DNA of 35,637 nt, from positions 1 to 35,637 of the forward strand of contig JACRGY010000179.1 in assembly GCA_016212165.1 (NCBI GenBank). Reading direction: 5' to 3'. The translations under genes and the position numbers were made by a program. Position 1 is the stretch's first letter; each line of letters begins with the position of its first letter. The stretch comes from Nitrospirota bacterium. GTDB lineage: Bacteria > Nitrospirota > Thermodesulfovibrionia > Thermodesulfovibrionales > UBA1546. The notes beneath the pieces were generated by a model that saw only the letters and a list, made by a program, of their open reading frames with translations, was not told the DNA's origin and searched no databases. Below are positions 24,539 to 34,482 of this stretch, piece by piece.

Positions 24539-24802
24539 ATGAAACTAATGACGGTAAAGGAGTTCAGGGATAAGGCAACGAAGGCTTTAAAGACAAAAGA
24601 GCCTTTGATAATCATGAGGCGTGGTGAGGTTGCAGGGATATTTTTCCCTGTGCCTTTAGAGACGATCCCTTTTGAATTTAAAAAAGACCTTTTTCTAACT
24701 CTCACGGAATCCATTAAAAAACGGCTTAAAGCGAAAGGAGCGAAAGAGGAAGAAATCCTTGACGACTTTGAAGAATTTCGAAAAGCTCGCAGTAGACGCT
24801 AA
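24539..24802 (+). CDS. Antitoxin (Phd/YefM-like)
   Basis: The 87-residue protein, with ATG 24539 chosen for the GGAGG site 8 nt upstream, begins LMTVKEFRDKATKALKTKEP and has IMRRGEVAGIFFPV. This is the short beta-rich DNA-binding pattern of Phd/YefM-type antitoxins. The C-terminal helix (KKRLKAKGAKEEEILDDFEE) would wrap the toxin. It overlaps the PIN toxin gene by 44 nt at most, a normal arrangement for such pairs. Confidence 0.75.
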   Translation: MKLMTVKEFRDKATKALKTKEPLIIMRRGEVAGIFFPVPLETIPFEFKKDLFLTLTESIKKRLKAKGAKEEEILDDFEEFRKARSRR

Positions 24803-25175
24803 TCCTATCCTTTCAGCAATTATCGGCGGTAAGGCAAGGGCGGTTTTTCTTAAAGCCGATAACATTTCTTTTTATACAACCTCATTTAATTTCAGAGAGG
24901 TTGAAAAATATATTCCTGTTTTATCTGCAAAGAAAACTATTCCGCCAGAGGACCTATATCTTGCCCTTTCGACTCTTCCACTTTGTGTGTGTGATGAAGA
25001 TTTTTATAAAACCGAGATACAAAATGCGAAATCACTTATAGAACAAAAAGACCCAAAAGATATCCACCTTTTAGCTCTTGCGCTGAAGCTTAAATGTTCA
25101 GTCTGGAGTAATGATAAAGACTTTGATGATTTGGGCATAAATATTTATTCCACTCTGGATTTTATCAAGTATTAA
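24759..25175 (+). CDS. PIN-domain toxin (VapC-like RNase)
   Basis: The 138-residue protein has the PIN acidic sites: D in LAVDANPILSAIIG, E in FREVEKY, D in DPKDIHLLALALK and D in SNDKDFDDLG. The predicted activity is Mg-dependent RNA cleavage. The start is uncertain: TTG at 24759 or a second TTG at 24768, neither with a good ribosome site, consistent with coupling to the antitoxin gene in which it begins. It is closest to the PIN family with the VDANxILSAI start. Confidence 0.8.
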   Translation: MTTLKNFEKLAVDANPILSAIIGGKARAVFLKADNISFYTTSFNFREVEKYIPVLSAKKTIPPEDLYLALSTLPLCVCDEDFYKTEIQNAKSLIEQKDPKDIHLLALALKLKCSVWSNDKDFDDLGINIYSTLDFIKY

Positions 25176-25177
25176 AT

Positions 25178-26020
25178 TCAAACCTCCGGCAAGAGGATGT
25201 TTATCTGGCTGCCGGGGAAGGGGATAAGGCTTGTCTCTTTTTCTTTACCCCTTGCCCAATCAGGCAGGATTGAGAGCTTTGCCTTGCCTGAGCGGATGGA
25301 GAGCTTTCCATTCCATTGATTGACAAAGCGCCTAACTGCTGCAAGTCCATGCCCCCTACCCTCATCAGCATAGCGCGATGCGCCGTGAAGCAATGCCTTA
25401 TCTATTGCCTCAAAGTCATTCTTTATTGCAAACCTCCCTGACAGAGATTTTCTGAAGCCTATTCCAATATCCATGACAGCTATCTTTACAATATTCTTGT
25501 TTAAATTTTGCCAGGAGTATTTCTGAATCCCTACAAACCCTTTTGTCTTGCTGTGCTCGATGATATTCTGGCAGACCTCTGATAGAGCAACGATAAAACC
25601 GTTTATCGCCTTATCATCGTAATGCAGATGTTTAGCAAGAATCGAATGCGCCCTGTCCTTCACCTTCCCAACAATGAAATGAATGTCATCAGATTTTTCA
25701 ATCGGAGTAATCTCAAGCAAAACATCAGAATAAGAACTTCTCAGATATTTTCCTGATATTTGCAGCTCAGAGGGATCAAGATTGAAGTATTCAGCGGCAT
25801 ATTTAAAAAAATCCATCCGTTCGAGATATTTAAGGACTTCTTCTGATTCCGGAAGATAGATTGTTTTCTTAATTCCTTCCGACTTCAGGAGTTCTCCTAT
25901 CTCAAGTATGCCGACCATGCCATACGGGTCTATAAAAGTTGCACTTCCGAGGTTTATCACAGTTGTCTCTTCGTAAGAGTTTAGAGTTTGCTCAAATGTA
26001 TCTTCTGTTATCTGGGTCAT
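25178..26020 (-). CDS. STAS - HATPase regulator (anti-sigma-like)
   Basis: The 280-residue protein has an N-terminal STAS-like domain (TTVINLGSATFIDPYGMVGIL onward, residues 1-90). From about 120 a GHKL ATPase follows: N box ALSEVCQNIIEHS, G1 DIGIGF, G2 EGRGHGLAAV. The fused STAS-plus-kinase form is common in partner-switching regulators. Its likely partner, the STAS-wHTH gene, lies on the same strand at 18333, beyond the island. It converges with the toxin gene, 2 nt apart. Confidence 0.85.
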   Translation of the reverse strand: MTQITEDTFEQTLNSYEETTVINLGSATFIDPYGMVGILEIGELLKSEGIKKTIYLPESEEVLKYLERMDFFKYAAEYFNLDPSELQISGKYLRSSYSDVLLEITPIEKSDDIHFIVGKVKDRAHSILAKHLHYDDKAINGFIVALSEVCQNIIEHSKTKGFVGIQKYSWQNLNKNIVKIAVMDIGIGFRKSLSGRFAIKNDFEAIDKALLHGASRYADEGRGHGLAAVRRFVNQWNGKLSIRSGKAKLSILPDWARGKEKETSLIPFPGSQINILLPEV

Positions 26021-26202
26021 TTTGGAATGTCTTATTAAATAACATTAGGCATCGAAAGTGCAATAGGCTATAATTTAAGAAATACCGGAAGCGGAGCGGA
26101 TTAACTCCTGAACCGGTAAAGTTATTGCATAAGTAGCCGATATATAAAGAAGAAAAGGAGAACAGCTATTCGGCGTTTAAAGACAAAAGGACATATTGAA
26201 TA

Positions 26203-29200
26203 TTGAACCAAAAACGTAACATAAGCAGAACAGTTACCTATATCTCAGGGATAGTTATCGGCATCTTTGTGATAGGGGTTCCTCTTGGTTATTTTGCCAT
26301 TTCTTATCAGTACATGGCAGGGAGTCTTGAGACAGAAGCAGAAATCAATGCCGCTATTATCTCTCATTCCATCAACATAAATGTGCCATTGGATGAAATC
26401 GGGAGGGGAGAACTTAATAAGGCCATCTCGCTACGCCTCAAACAGGGACTCGGAGAGATCAGGAAACTCCTCAATGAAAAAAATGTAGTCGTTGCCGAGA
26501 GCTCCGATAACATCCCTCTTCCGTTTATCACTCGCTCAGCGCCTCTTATGGAATCAGGCAGAGTTGTTGGCAGGGTAGAAATATCCCGCTCTCTTCGGGC
26601 TTTGCTTGTGCGCACAGGCGTATTTTCATTCATCGGGGTGTTTACCGGAGCGATGATTTTTGTTACTTTAAGAATTTTGCCATTGCGCACCATACAGAGA
26701 GCAGAAGAGGCATTAAGGGAAAGCGAGGAGAGATACAGGGATTTATTTGACAGCGCCAGCGACCTTATCCAGATAATAAACCCGAATGGTTCTATAGCAT
26801 ATGTCAACCGTTCGTGGCTTAAGGCAATGGGTTATGCCGAGGAAGAAGCAAGCGGGCTGTCTTTTTTGAATGTCGTGCATCCTGAAGAACGGGCAAGATT
26901 TGCAGATATATTTAAGCATTTGCTGTCTGGAGAAAAAGTGGATACCTTTGAAACCAGATTTATAACAAGAGATGAAAAAACAATCATTGTGGCAGGAAGC
27001 ATTGACTGCCATTTAAAAGACGGCAAACCTGTTGCTTTTCGCAGCATTTTCCGTGACATTACCAAACGCAAACAGGCAGAAGAGACATTACAAAGGACAG
27101 TGGAAGAACTGGAAAATAAGACAGCCGAACTGGAGAGCGCTTATATCAGGATTCAAAAAGACAGAAACAACCTCAGTTCCGCCCTTGATACTTTTTCCGG
27201 CATCATAACAGAGGTTGAGAAGAAAAAGGGTTTTGAGGCGTATATCTACGAGCAGTTGGACAATCCTTACATCCCTACCTGCTGGGAAGTAAAAAATTGT
27301 ACATACAAGGAATGCCCTGTCTACGGGAAGAGAAATGTAAGATGCTGGCAGATAGCAGGCACTCACTGCGGAGGCGTGATACAGGGGCAGTTCGCAAAAA
27401 AATATTCTGACTGCAAGGAATGTACGGTATATATGAAGGCTACGCGGGAACAGGTATATGAGACAAGGGAGACCTTCAATAATATGATGCATATACTTCA
27501 GGACAAGCACAATGAACTCATATCAGCAAGGCATATCGCAGAGGAGGCGAACAGATTAAAGTCAGAGTTCCTTGCAAATATGAGCCATGAGATACGGACG
27601 CCTATGAACGGCATACTGGGCATGACTGCGCTTGCGCTTGACACAGAACTTACAGAGGAGCAAAGGGATTACTTGAAAAACGTTCAGAAAAGCGGCTATG
27701 AATTGCTTGACCTTATCAATAATATCCTTGATTTTTCCAAGATTGAATCAGGCAGGCTGGAACTTGATATTATAGATTTCAATCTGAGGCTTACAATAGA
27801 AGGTGTAGTTGATGCCCTTGTATCCCAGGCCGCGGATAAAAAAATAGAACTTGCATATCTTATACATCAGGACGTCCCTTCCCTAGTTAAGGGAGATTCA
27901 GGCAGGCTCCGGCAGATCCTGTTGAACCTTGGCAGCAATGCCGTCAAGTTCACACAAAAGGGTGAAGTGATAATAAATGTTGAGCTTCTGGAAGAAACAG
28001 ATAAAACCGCCTTTATACTTTTTTCTGTGGCCGATACCGGGGCAGGCATACCAAAAGATAAGCAAAAGACAATATTTGATGCCTTTGTTCAGGCAGACGG
28101 CTCCACCACACGCATGTACGGAGGCACCGGGCTGGGGCTCTCGATATCAAAGAAACTGGTCAATATGATGGGCGGCGAGATATCAGTCGAAAGCGAGGAA
28201 AACAAAGGAAGCAAATTCTGGTTCTCCTTGTCCTTTGAAAAACAAAAGAAAGAGGATACCGCTGCAGAAGAAGCGCCGCACGATATAAAAGGCCTGAAGG
28301 CGCTTGTTGTTGACGACAACGAAGCAAACAGGGCAATCCTTGTGAAGATGCTTGAGGGTTTCGGCTGTTATGCCGAGGCTGTTTCTAGCGGCTCTGCGGC
28401 TGTCAATCTTCTGAAGGATGCAGCGCGTGCAGGAACGCCGTTTAAGGTCGTATTGCTCGATATGCAGATGCCGGGCATGAACGGAGAACATACAACTATC
28501 ATTGTAAAAAATACCCCGGAAATCAGTGATACCGCAATAATAATCCTGACATCTCTTGGAAGCCGCGGAGATGTTGCGCATCTGCGCAATATAGGCTGTG
28601 ACGGGTATCTTGTCAAACCTGTAAAACAGTCTTTGCTGCTGGATACAATTATTGCAGCGATAAGCACGAAAGAGACTGAAAAAGAAAAAAAGACTGGACA
28701 TCCTGTTATCACAAGGCACAGAATAACTGAAAGGAAGTTCGAAAATATCCATATCCTCCTTGCAGAAGACAATCCTGTTAATCAAAAAATGGCGGCAACT
28801 ATGCTTAAGAAAGCCGGATATAAGGTTGACATCGCAGAAAACGGGCAGCTTGCAGTTAAGGCATTGGACAAAAAAAATTATGACATTATCTTCATGGACA
28901 TACAGATGCCTGTGATGGATGGGTTCGAAGCCGCAAGGCTGATACGGGAAAAAGAAAAAGACAGGAGGCACAGCATTATAGTTGCCATGACTGCACATGC
29001 GCTTAAAGGAGACCGGGAGCGCTGCATAGTAGCCGGTATGGATGACTATATCTCAAAACCGATAAACCAGCAGGAAATGTTCAGTATTATAAAGAAATGG
29101 GTTAAGGCCGGGATAGAAGATACTGCAGAAAGTGAAGCAGAAATTAAAGAGAAAGCAGTAATTCAGGCTGCTAACCCTATGCCTGCCCATAAGGAAAAGG

Positions 29201-29553
29201 AAGCAGGAGAAGGTTATGAGTCCCCTGTCAATATGAAGACCGCTATGGAGAGGTTTGACAACGACATGGAATTTTTCAAAAGAATGGTAGATGAATTCCT
29301 GAGTTATGTCCCTGAACAGATAAAATTTCTTGAAGATGCGGTAAAATCAGGCAATGCCGATAAGGTGAATAATATCGGTCACAGCGTAAAAGGAGCAGCG
29401 GGAATGCTGAGTGCAGATATGGTATCTTATGTTGCATTAAGCATTGAAAACAAGGGCCGTAATAATGATTTGGAAGATATCTCTGTTCTGGTTGAAACTT
29501 TAAAATCCGAGATCTTGCAGTTGGAGCTTTTTGCAAAGACTTTGCATGCATAG
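26203..29553 (+). CDS. Hybrid histidine kinase: PAS - two-CW - HisKA - HATPase - REC - REC - HPt
   Basis: The 1116-residue protein is a complete phosphorelay. TM1 (about 12-34) and TM2 (about 138-158) flank a periplasmic sensor. Then come a PAS domain (about 175-290), a coiled coil, and a Cys-rich 'two-CW' module (C360-W361 to C407, with [10 protein letters not shown] and CKEC). Next are HisKA with H462 (NMSHEIRTP), an HATPase ([19 protein letters not shown]), REC1 with D753, REC2 with D899 and HPt with H1060. The likely start is a TTG with AAAGGA upstream. The two-CW cysteines may bind a metal or cluster and sense redox. It is followed 12 nt later by a receiver-GGDEF gene, the probable output. 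Confidence 0.93.
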   Translation: MNQKRNISRTVTYISGIVIGIFVIGVPLGYFAISYQYMAGSLETEAEINAAIISHSININVPLDEIGRGELNKAISLRLKQGLGEIRKLLNEKNVVVAESSDNIPLPFITRSAPLMESGRVVGRVEISRSLRALLVRTGVFSFIGVFTGAMIFVTLRILPLRTIQRAEEALRESEERYRDLFDSASDLIQIINPNGSIAYVNRSWLKAMGYAEEEASGLSFLNVVHPEERARFADIFKHLLSGEKVDTFETRFITRDEKTIIVAGSIDCHLKDGKPVAFRSIFRDITKRKQAEETLQRTVEELENKTAELESAYIRIQKDRNNLSSALDTFSGIITEVEKKKGFEAYIYEQLDNPYIPTCWEVKNCTYKECPVYGKRNVRCWQIAGTHCGGVIQGQFAKKYSDCKECTVYMKATREQVYETRETFNNMMHILQDKHNELISARHIAEEANRLKSEFLANMSHEIRTPMNGILGMTALALDTELTEEQRDYLKNVQKSGYELLDLINNILDFSKIESGRLELDIIDFNLRLTIEGVVDALVSQAADKKIELAYLIHQDVPSLVKGDSGRLRQILLNLGSNAVKFTQKGEVIINVELLEETDKTAFILFSVADTGAGIPKDKQKTIFDAFVQADGSTTRMYGGTGLGLSISKKLVNMMGGEISVESEENKGSKFWFSLSFEKQKKEDTAAEEAPHDIKGLKALVVDDNEANRAILVKMLEGFGCYAEAVSSGSAAVNLLKDAARAGTPFKVVLLDMQMPGMNGEHTTIIVKNTPEISDTAIIILTSLGSRGDVAHLRNIGCDGYLVKPVKQSLLLDTIIAAISTKETEKEKKTGHPVITRHRITERKFENIHILLAEDNPVNQKMAATMLKKAGYKVDIAENGQLAVKALDKKNYDIIFMDIQMPVMDGFEAARLIREKEKDRRHSIIVAMTAHALKGDRERCIVAGMDDYISKPINQQEMFSIIKKWVKAGIEDTAESEAEIKEKAVIQAANPMPAHKEKEAGEGYESPVNMKTAMERFDNDMEFFKRMVDEFLSYVPEQIKFLEDAVKSGNADKVNNIGHSVKGAAGMLSADMVSYVALSIENKGRNNDLEDISVLVETLKSEILQLELFAKTLHA

Positions 29554-29565
29554 AGAGAAAAACAT

Positions 29566-30492
29566 ATGAGGATATTAGTCGTTGAAGACGACCCTGTATC
29601 GAGAAAACTTCTCCAGAAAACACTCGAGGGCTGGGGGTATGAGATTATAACTGCGGAAAACGGCCAGAAGGCTCTGGATATCATTATGAATGAGAATCTG
29701 AAGTTCGTTGTTGCGGACTGGATGATGCCTGTTATGGACGGTCTCACCTTATGCCGAATGCTTCGTTCATCGAAAGATAAAGGGTATGTTTATTTTATCA
29801 TGCTTACAGGCAAAGACAAGAAAGAGGACATAATCGAGGGCCTTAAGGCAGGCGTTGACGACTATGTGGTAAAACCATTTGACCGGAGTGAACTTCAGGT
29901 GAGAGTAAGGGCAGGCGAGCGCATATTAACTCTCGAAAAAGAGCTTACAGCAAAAAATGAAAGCCTCCAGAGATTAAATGTCAAACTGGAAGAACTTGTA
30001 AGGCTGGATACCCTGACCGGAGCAGGCAATCGCCTGAGCTTTTATGAAACTATAGAAAAAACACACCATCGCGCCTGCAGATATGCGTATGGTTACGGCA
30101 TAATCATGTGCGACATAGACAACTTTAAGCTTTATAATGATACTTATGGCCACCTCGCAGGAGATAATATACTCAGAAGAGTGGCAGACTCTATCAAGAG
30201 TTCCATCCGCATGTCTGACGATGTTTTCAGGTACGGCGGCGAAGAAATGGTCATTACCCTTCCGGATCAAGATATGAAGACCACACTTACTGTTGCGGAA
30301 AAAATCAGGGATGGGATCGAGTCCATGGGCATTGAGCACCGGGGCACTGCTATCGGCATTCTGACTATAAGTTGCGGCGTTGCAGCATTTGATATGGAAA
30401 AACTGGAAAATAAATGGGAAGATATTCTTGAAAACGCTGACAAGGCCTTATACAGGGCCAAATCAACCGGCAAAAACAGAGTATGTTCATAA
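29566..30492 (+). CDS. Response regulator diguanylate cyclase (REC-GGDEF)
   Basis: The 308-residue protein has a receiver domain (residues 1-120; phospho-acceptor D51 in VVADWMMP, K in VVKPF). A short coiled coil leads to a GGDEF domain with the active motif RYGGEEM; the last aromatic of GGEEF is replaced by Met but the catalytic GGEE is kept. An RxxD inhibitory site (RMSD) stands five residues before GG. It makes c-di-GMP when phosphorylated, probably by the kinase encoded 12 nt upstream. Confidence 0.93.
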   Translation: MRILVVEDDPVSRKLLQKTLEGWGYEIITAENGQKALDIIMNENLKFVVADWMMPVMDGLTLCRMLRSSKDKGYVYFIMLTGKDKKEDIIEGLKAGVDDYVVKPFDRSELQVRVRAGERILTLEKELTAKNESLQRLNVKLEELVRLDTLTGAGNRLSFYETIEKTHHRACRYAYGYGIIMCDIDNFKLYNDTYGHLAGDNILRRVADSIKSSIRMSDDVFRYGGEEMVITLPDQDMKTTLTVAEKIRDGIESMGIEHRGTAIGILTISCGVAAFDMEKLENKWEDILENADKALYRAKSTGKNRVCS

Positions 30493-30513
30493 ATCATATT
30501 ATTTGGTGCACGG

Positions 30514-31422
30514 ATGGAAATAGATAACGAATCCTATAAAAAACTGATGGACGACCTCTATGACGGGGTATACTGCGTAAACCTTGATAAAAAGATTACA
30601 TATTGGAATAAAGGCGCAGAGAGGATTACAGGCTACAAGAGTTCTGAGGTTATAGGAAGGAATTGTTCGGACAAGATTTTTCTTAATATCACTGATAGAG
30701 ATACTGATTCCTCTAAGGACTTATGTTTAATTTCAAGAGCCCTTGCCGACGGCCGCAGGCATGAAACAGAAGTGTATTTTCTTCATAAAGACGGGCACCG
30801 GTTCCCGGTTTTAGTGCGTGTGGTTCCGATAACAGATACAAATAACCGGATTACAGGAGCAGCAGAGATATTCAGAGACAATTCACCTTCCATTTCGGTT
30901 AGCCAGAGGATTGAAGAGCTGGAAAAAATGGCCCTGCTTGACAGCCTCACAATGCTGGTCAATAAGGGATGTATTGAGATGAACCTGCATGGAAGGCTAG
31001 ATGCCCTGTTCAGATATGGCTGGCCCTTCGGGCTTCTTTTTATCTATATAGATAAACCAAAAAAGTCCAGCAGTACATTCTGGCATGATATTAAAGATAA
31101 GGTATTAAAGATGTCTGCAAAGACTTTATTATTCAATTCAAGAACCTCTGATATTATAGGCCGATGGAAAGGGGAAGAGTTTATCGCCATCATAGTAAAT
31201 ACCAGCGAGGAACAGTTATATACTGCGGCAGAGAGGTTTCGTTTTCTTGTTGAACAATCCAGTTTTTCTGCAGGGGCAGATACCATTAAGGCTACTATTT
31301 CAATTGGGGCAACACTTGCTCAGAGAACCGATACAGTGGAACTGTTATTAAAACGGGCGAGGAGACTTATGGACCAGAGCAGGTTAGCAGGCGGAAACCG
31401 GACATCAATGAAGACAGTATAA
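30514..31422 (+). CDS. PAS protein with degenerate GGDEF domain
   Basis: The 302-residue protein has a PAS domain (residues 5-125: DGVYCVNLDKKITYWNKGAE, ITGYKSSEVIGRNC). A GGDEF-like domain follows with the motif RWKGEEF, where the first Gly is Lys, and without the usual ND..GH..GD stretch (replaced by a KSSSTFWHD-like one). Loss of these residues makes cyclase activity unlikely. It may bind GTP or partner the active cyclase encoded 21 nt upstream. Confidence 0.85.
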   Translation: MEIDNESYKKLMDDLYDGVYCVNLDKKITYWNKGAERITGYKSSEVIGRNCSDKIFLNITDRDTDSSKDLCLISRALADGRRHETEVYFLHKDGHRFPVLVRVVPITDTNNRITGAAEIFRDNSPSISVSQRIEELEKMALLDSLTMLVNKGCIEMNLHGRLDALFRYGWPFGLLFIYIDKPKKSSSTFWHDIKDKVLKMSAKTLLFNSRTSDIIGRWKGEEFIAIIVNTSEEQLYTAAERFRFLVEQSSFSAGADTIKATISIGATLAQRTDTVELLLKRARRLMDQSRLAGGNRTSMKTV

Positions 31423-31439
31423 GCCCTGCACAAAACTGC

Positions 31440-33335
31440 TTAAAACATAGCCCTGTACCTTTTCTTTTCCTCGTCATTCATTCCCCTGCCTCCGAATCTT
31501 GCCCTTTCATACAGGCTTATAAAATCAGCTGCCCCTTCACTCATTCCCAGCCTTACTGCTTCCTTCATCACATCAGACGGGGTTGAGGATATCATTATAT
31601 TTGCGCCTTTGCGTTTTAAGGAACTCCTGAACTTCAGGTATTTCGCTGTTACAAATTCATATCTGTAAATCCTGAACCGCCTAAGCAGCAAGACCAGCAT
31701 CACGGCGCTGATTATAATAACAAGGGCATAGGCTAATGTTCTGACCCCGTATACCCTGACCTCCGGCATATCAGGTATCTTCAAAAGCGGAATGGATATA
31801 TACTCTATCAGCCTTTTCTGGTCTGATGAACTGAAATTCACAACATATCTGTACCATTTCATTCTCATGGAATCAAGATACAGGGAAAACATGGACGGCG
31901 CCTCTATCAAAGGCGCAGGAGGGGTCGGGTCAAATCTCTTCCATCTCCCGACAATCGCAGCCTCAACCCACGAATGCGCATTACTCTGCCTGACTATGAT
32001 ATAGCCGCCATATTTATTCCTCTCACCGCCGAAAAAGCCCGTAACAACCCTTGAAGGTATCCCGACAGCCCTGAGCATAAGAGCCATTGACGTTGCGTAA
32101 TGTTCGCAATAACCCTGTCTTGAATTGAAGAGGAAATCCTCTATTGGATTGACGCCTCCTGGGGGAGAAGCAGTTTTCAAAGAATAGATATAGTTAGTCT
32201 TTAAATATTTTTCTATTTTCAATGCCCTGTCCATGGCTGTGCCGGAACCTTTTGTAATTTCTCGTGCAAATCCAGCAATCTTATTCAAACCAGAAGGGAA
32301 CTGAACGTGATAAGAGGTATTATCTGATATCAAAGGTTCTTCCAATATGCTGTATGCAGTATAATTCATCCTTTTGGGAGACTTTTCAGGGACAAAGATT
32401 GCTCCTCCCCCGTCAATGAACATAGCCCTGCTCTCAATCTCTATCCTGGCGATAGTCCCCAGCCCGAATATAACGTCAGAGTCCAAAGGCTCAAGAAATA
32501 TCTTCTGGGTCAAAACACTGCCGGGAGAAACCGGCATTGCAACAAACGAATAGCCGCTCTTCGGTATCCTGACCTTTTGCTTGAGGGTATTTCTCCATGA
32601 GACACCGTCAAAATAATCAAGCATCATCCCTCTCCAGTAAAGCTGGCCTTCTGCTTTTTCCGGCATCTCAACTCTCATCACAATCGTTGGATCAAGTTTA
32701 ATATCGCCAAAAGAACCAAAATCAACCTTTTCCGAAAAACCGGCAGTTTTAATATTTTTCGTCCGGCTTTTCCCCCATAGGCCTCCTATGACCCGCGGGG
32801 TAGAGATAAAAAATAAGATTGTTATAACCAGCGTCAGCAGAGATATGGCTATTACAGGCCCCCTGAGCCTGATTTTTCTTACAGTGCCCTCTTTCAGAAA
32901 ATGTGATATAACCATTGCTGTAACAAGCGCAACAAGGAAGATAACAAATATGAGACCAAAGGCAGCAGACCTTGTAAGCTCCGAGGCAATAATCAACTGG
33001 AGCAGGGACATAAAATATACCTGCAGATGGTCCCACGGCTCCTTAAGGTCGAAACTCTTTATTGCCTGAAACACTATAGTGAGATGCGCCACAGCAATAA
33101 ACATATCGCCTGTAATTATTAATGTATCAACTGCGAAAAGAAAAAGCGTTGCGATTGAGAGTCCGCCTATTGTCCACCTGGACAGATTTGGCATGTCTTT
33201 CCAGAACCTTATATACCCGGGTATAAGGCCTATGCCGGATATGAGCATTAAAGGGTTTAACTGCCCTGTTATGACCAGCCCGCCGCAGCCGGTAAAGGCA
33301 AGGACTGCTGTTAATATTTTATAAATCTGAGGCAT
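31440..33335 (-). CDS. TgpA-like transglutaminase membrane protein
   Basis: The 631-residue protein has N-terminal TM helices (DUF3488, about residues 5-190). A periplasmic transglutaminase-like domain follows, with C in GYCEHYATS, H in SNAHSWVEA and D in FDPTPP. A last TM (about 530-550) precedes a cytoplasmic tail. This Cys-His-Asp triad protein accompanies MoxR and DUF58 in many bacteria, probably for envelope quality or complex maturation. Its start overlaps the DUF58 gene by 17 nt. Confidence 0.92.
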   Translation of the reverse strand: MPQIYKILTAVLAFTGCGGLVITGQLNPLMLISGIGLIPGYIRFWKDMPNLSRWTIGGLSIATLFLFAVDTLIITGDMFIAVAHLTIVFQAIKSFDLKEPWDHLQVYFMSLLQLIIASELTRSAAFGLIFVIFLVALVTAMVISHFLKEGTVRKIRLRGPVIAISLLTLVITILFFISTPRVIGGLWGKSRTKNIKTAGFSEKVDFGSFGDIKLDPTIVMRVEMPEKAEGQLYWRGMMLDYFDGVSWRNTLKQKVRIPKSGYSFVAMPVSPGSVLTQKIFLEPLDSDVIFGLGTIARIEIESRAMFIDGGGAIFVPEKSPKRMNYTAYSILEEPLISDNTSYHVQFPSGLNKIAGFAREITKGSGTAMDRALKIEKYLKTNYIYSLKTASPPGGVNPIEDFLFNSRQGYCEHYATSMALMLRAVGIPSRVVTGFFGGERNKYGGYIIVRQSNAHSWVEAAIVGRWKRFDPTPPAPLIEAPSMFSLYLDSMRMKWYRYVVNFSSSDQKRLIEYISIPLLKIPDMPEVRVYGVRTLAYALVIIISAVMLVLLLRRFRIYRYEFVTAKYLKFRSSLKRKGANIMISSTPSDVMKEAVRLGMSEGAADFISLYERARFGGRGMNDEEKKRYRAMF

Positions 33336-34326
33336 TAATCACCATACTGCACATAGAAGCCGCTTTTTTTAATGAAGAGTCTTCAGATTTTAGTATCAGC
33401 ACGCCTGTGCCCTGCATCTCATGCATCATGGGACATTCCCATGTATCTTCCTCATCTATCAATGCCAGCACATCGAGTATCTTGAAAAGCTGTTCCTGCC
33501 CGCTGCCAAAGGGGATAAGCTTTTTGCAGGTCAACAGCCTGACAAAAAACCCCATCCTTATAAATTTATATGCAACGGATGCCGCAAAAGAGACTGCCTT
33601 CTCAAACGATTCCTTGTTCAATGGTTTTATATTGTCAAGGATTATGGTAATAAGCCTGGGGTCATCCATCCCCATATCCTTCACCATAAGTTTTCCTGTT
33701 TTTGCAGATGCCTTCCATTGGATCCTTCGCATGCTGTCCCCGTACCTGAAGTCGCGTATCATAAAAAATTCATCGCCTGTACCGTGTCTTGTAACATACT
33801 GGTCGTAATCAGAACCTGTCATTTCAGGCATTAACTCATCTGTTTCCTTTATCTCCGGATATACTATAACCTCTCCTCCAATATGGGCCTTAATATTTTT
33901 TGCAAATAATATGAACGGAAAACTGCTTGAAACAGAAAAATCTCCGTATCTGTATATGCCTCTTTTTTTGAATATGCCGGCAATATCCACTGAGACCCGT
34001 GATGACGGCGAAATACGAGGGATAATGCATTCCCCTTCTATGCCTTCAGGAAAAGTTACATGTATTGAATATGAAGGAATAAATTTTTTCCTGTTTGACA
34101 ACGATACACTGAATCCTGCCCTGCTCTTTGCAAAGACAGGCTGTGCTATCGAAAAACCAAGGGCTGAGCCCCGGAGATTCAGGTTCAGCACGGCAATTGA
34201 GATTACAAGTATCGAGAGCATCATGGCAAGGATGAGATAGATGAGATTATTGCCTGTGTTGGCGGCAGCCACTGCTATAAGCAGAGTGGCAAGCAGAAAT
34301 CTTTTCCCTTCTTTAGTGGGTTTCAT
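33319..34326 (-). CDS. DUF58 protein
   Basis: The 335-residue protein has two N-terminal hydrophobic helices (about 10-48). Its conserved core is FRYGDSMRRIQWKASAKTGKLMVKD, diagnostic for DUF58, and a vWA-like domain (TIILDNIKPL) follows. It works with the MoxR ATPase and the transglutaminase, overlapping the latter. The client protein is unknown. Confidence 0.92.
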   Translation of the reverse strand: MKPTKEGKRFLLATLLIAVAAANTGNNLIYLILAMMLSILVISIAVLNLNLRGSALGFSIAQPVFAKSRAGFSVSLSNRKKFIPSYSIHVTFPEGIEGECIIPRISPSSRVSVDIAGIFKKRGIYRYGDFSVSSSFPFILFAKNIKAHIGGEVIVYPEIKETDELMPEMTGSDYDQYVTRHGTGDEFFMIRDFRYGDSMRRIQWKASAKTGKLMVKDMGMDDPRLITIILDNIKPLNKESFEKAVSFAASVAYKFIRMGFFVRLLTCKKLIPFGSGQEQLFKILDVLALIDEEDTWECPMMHEMQGTGVLILKSEDSSLKKAASMCSMVINASDL

Positions 34327-34355
34327 AGAATCTTGCAGTTATCAGCCTCTTTTGT

Positions 34356-34476
34356 TCCCCTCCTTAGTTAAGGAGGGGAGTAAGGGGTGGTTTGATTAGA
34401 AATAAAATTTCTATTATGTTATAAATCTTTCTGCCATTCATTTACCACCCCTGCCCCTCCTAAAATAGGATGGGAG
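34356..34476. repeat. MITE-like inverted repeat element
   Basis: CCCCTCCTTA-GT-TAAGGAGGGG (34357-34378), then AAGGGGTGGT, are mirrored at the right end by ACCACCCCT and CCCCTCCTAAAATAGGATGGG. The inner part is AT-rich. At about 120 bp, in the gap between MoxR and DUF58 genes, it fits a small non-autonomous element; it must be transcribed through. Confidence 0.65.
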
Positions 34477-34482
34477 CTATAA

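Noticed and set aside
28183-28998. A 271-residue frame antisense to the hybrid kinase
   Set aside because: Cys/Phe-rich composition typical of antisense reading; the kinase is clearly real.
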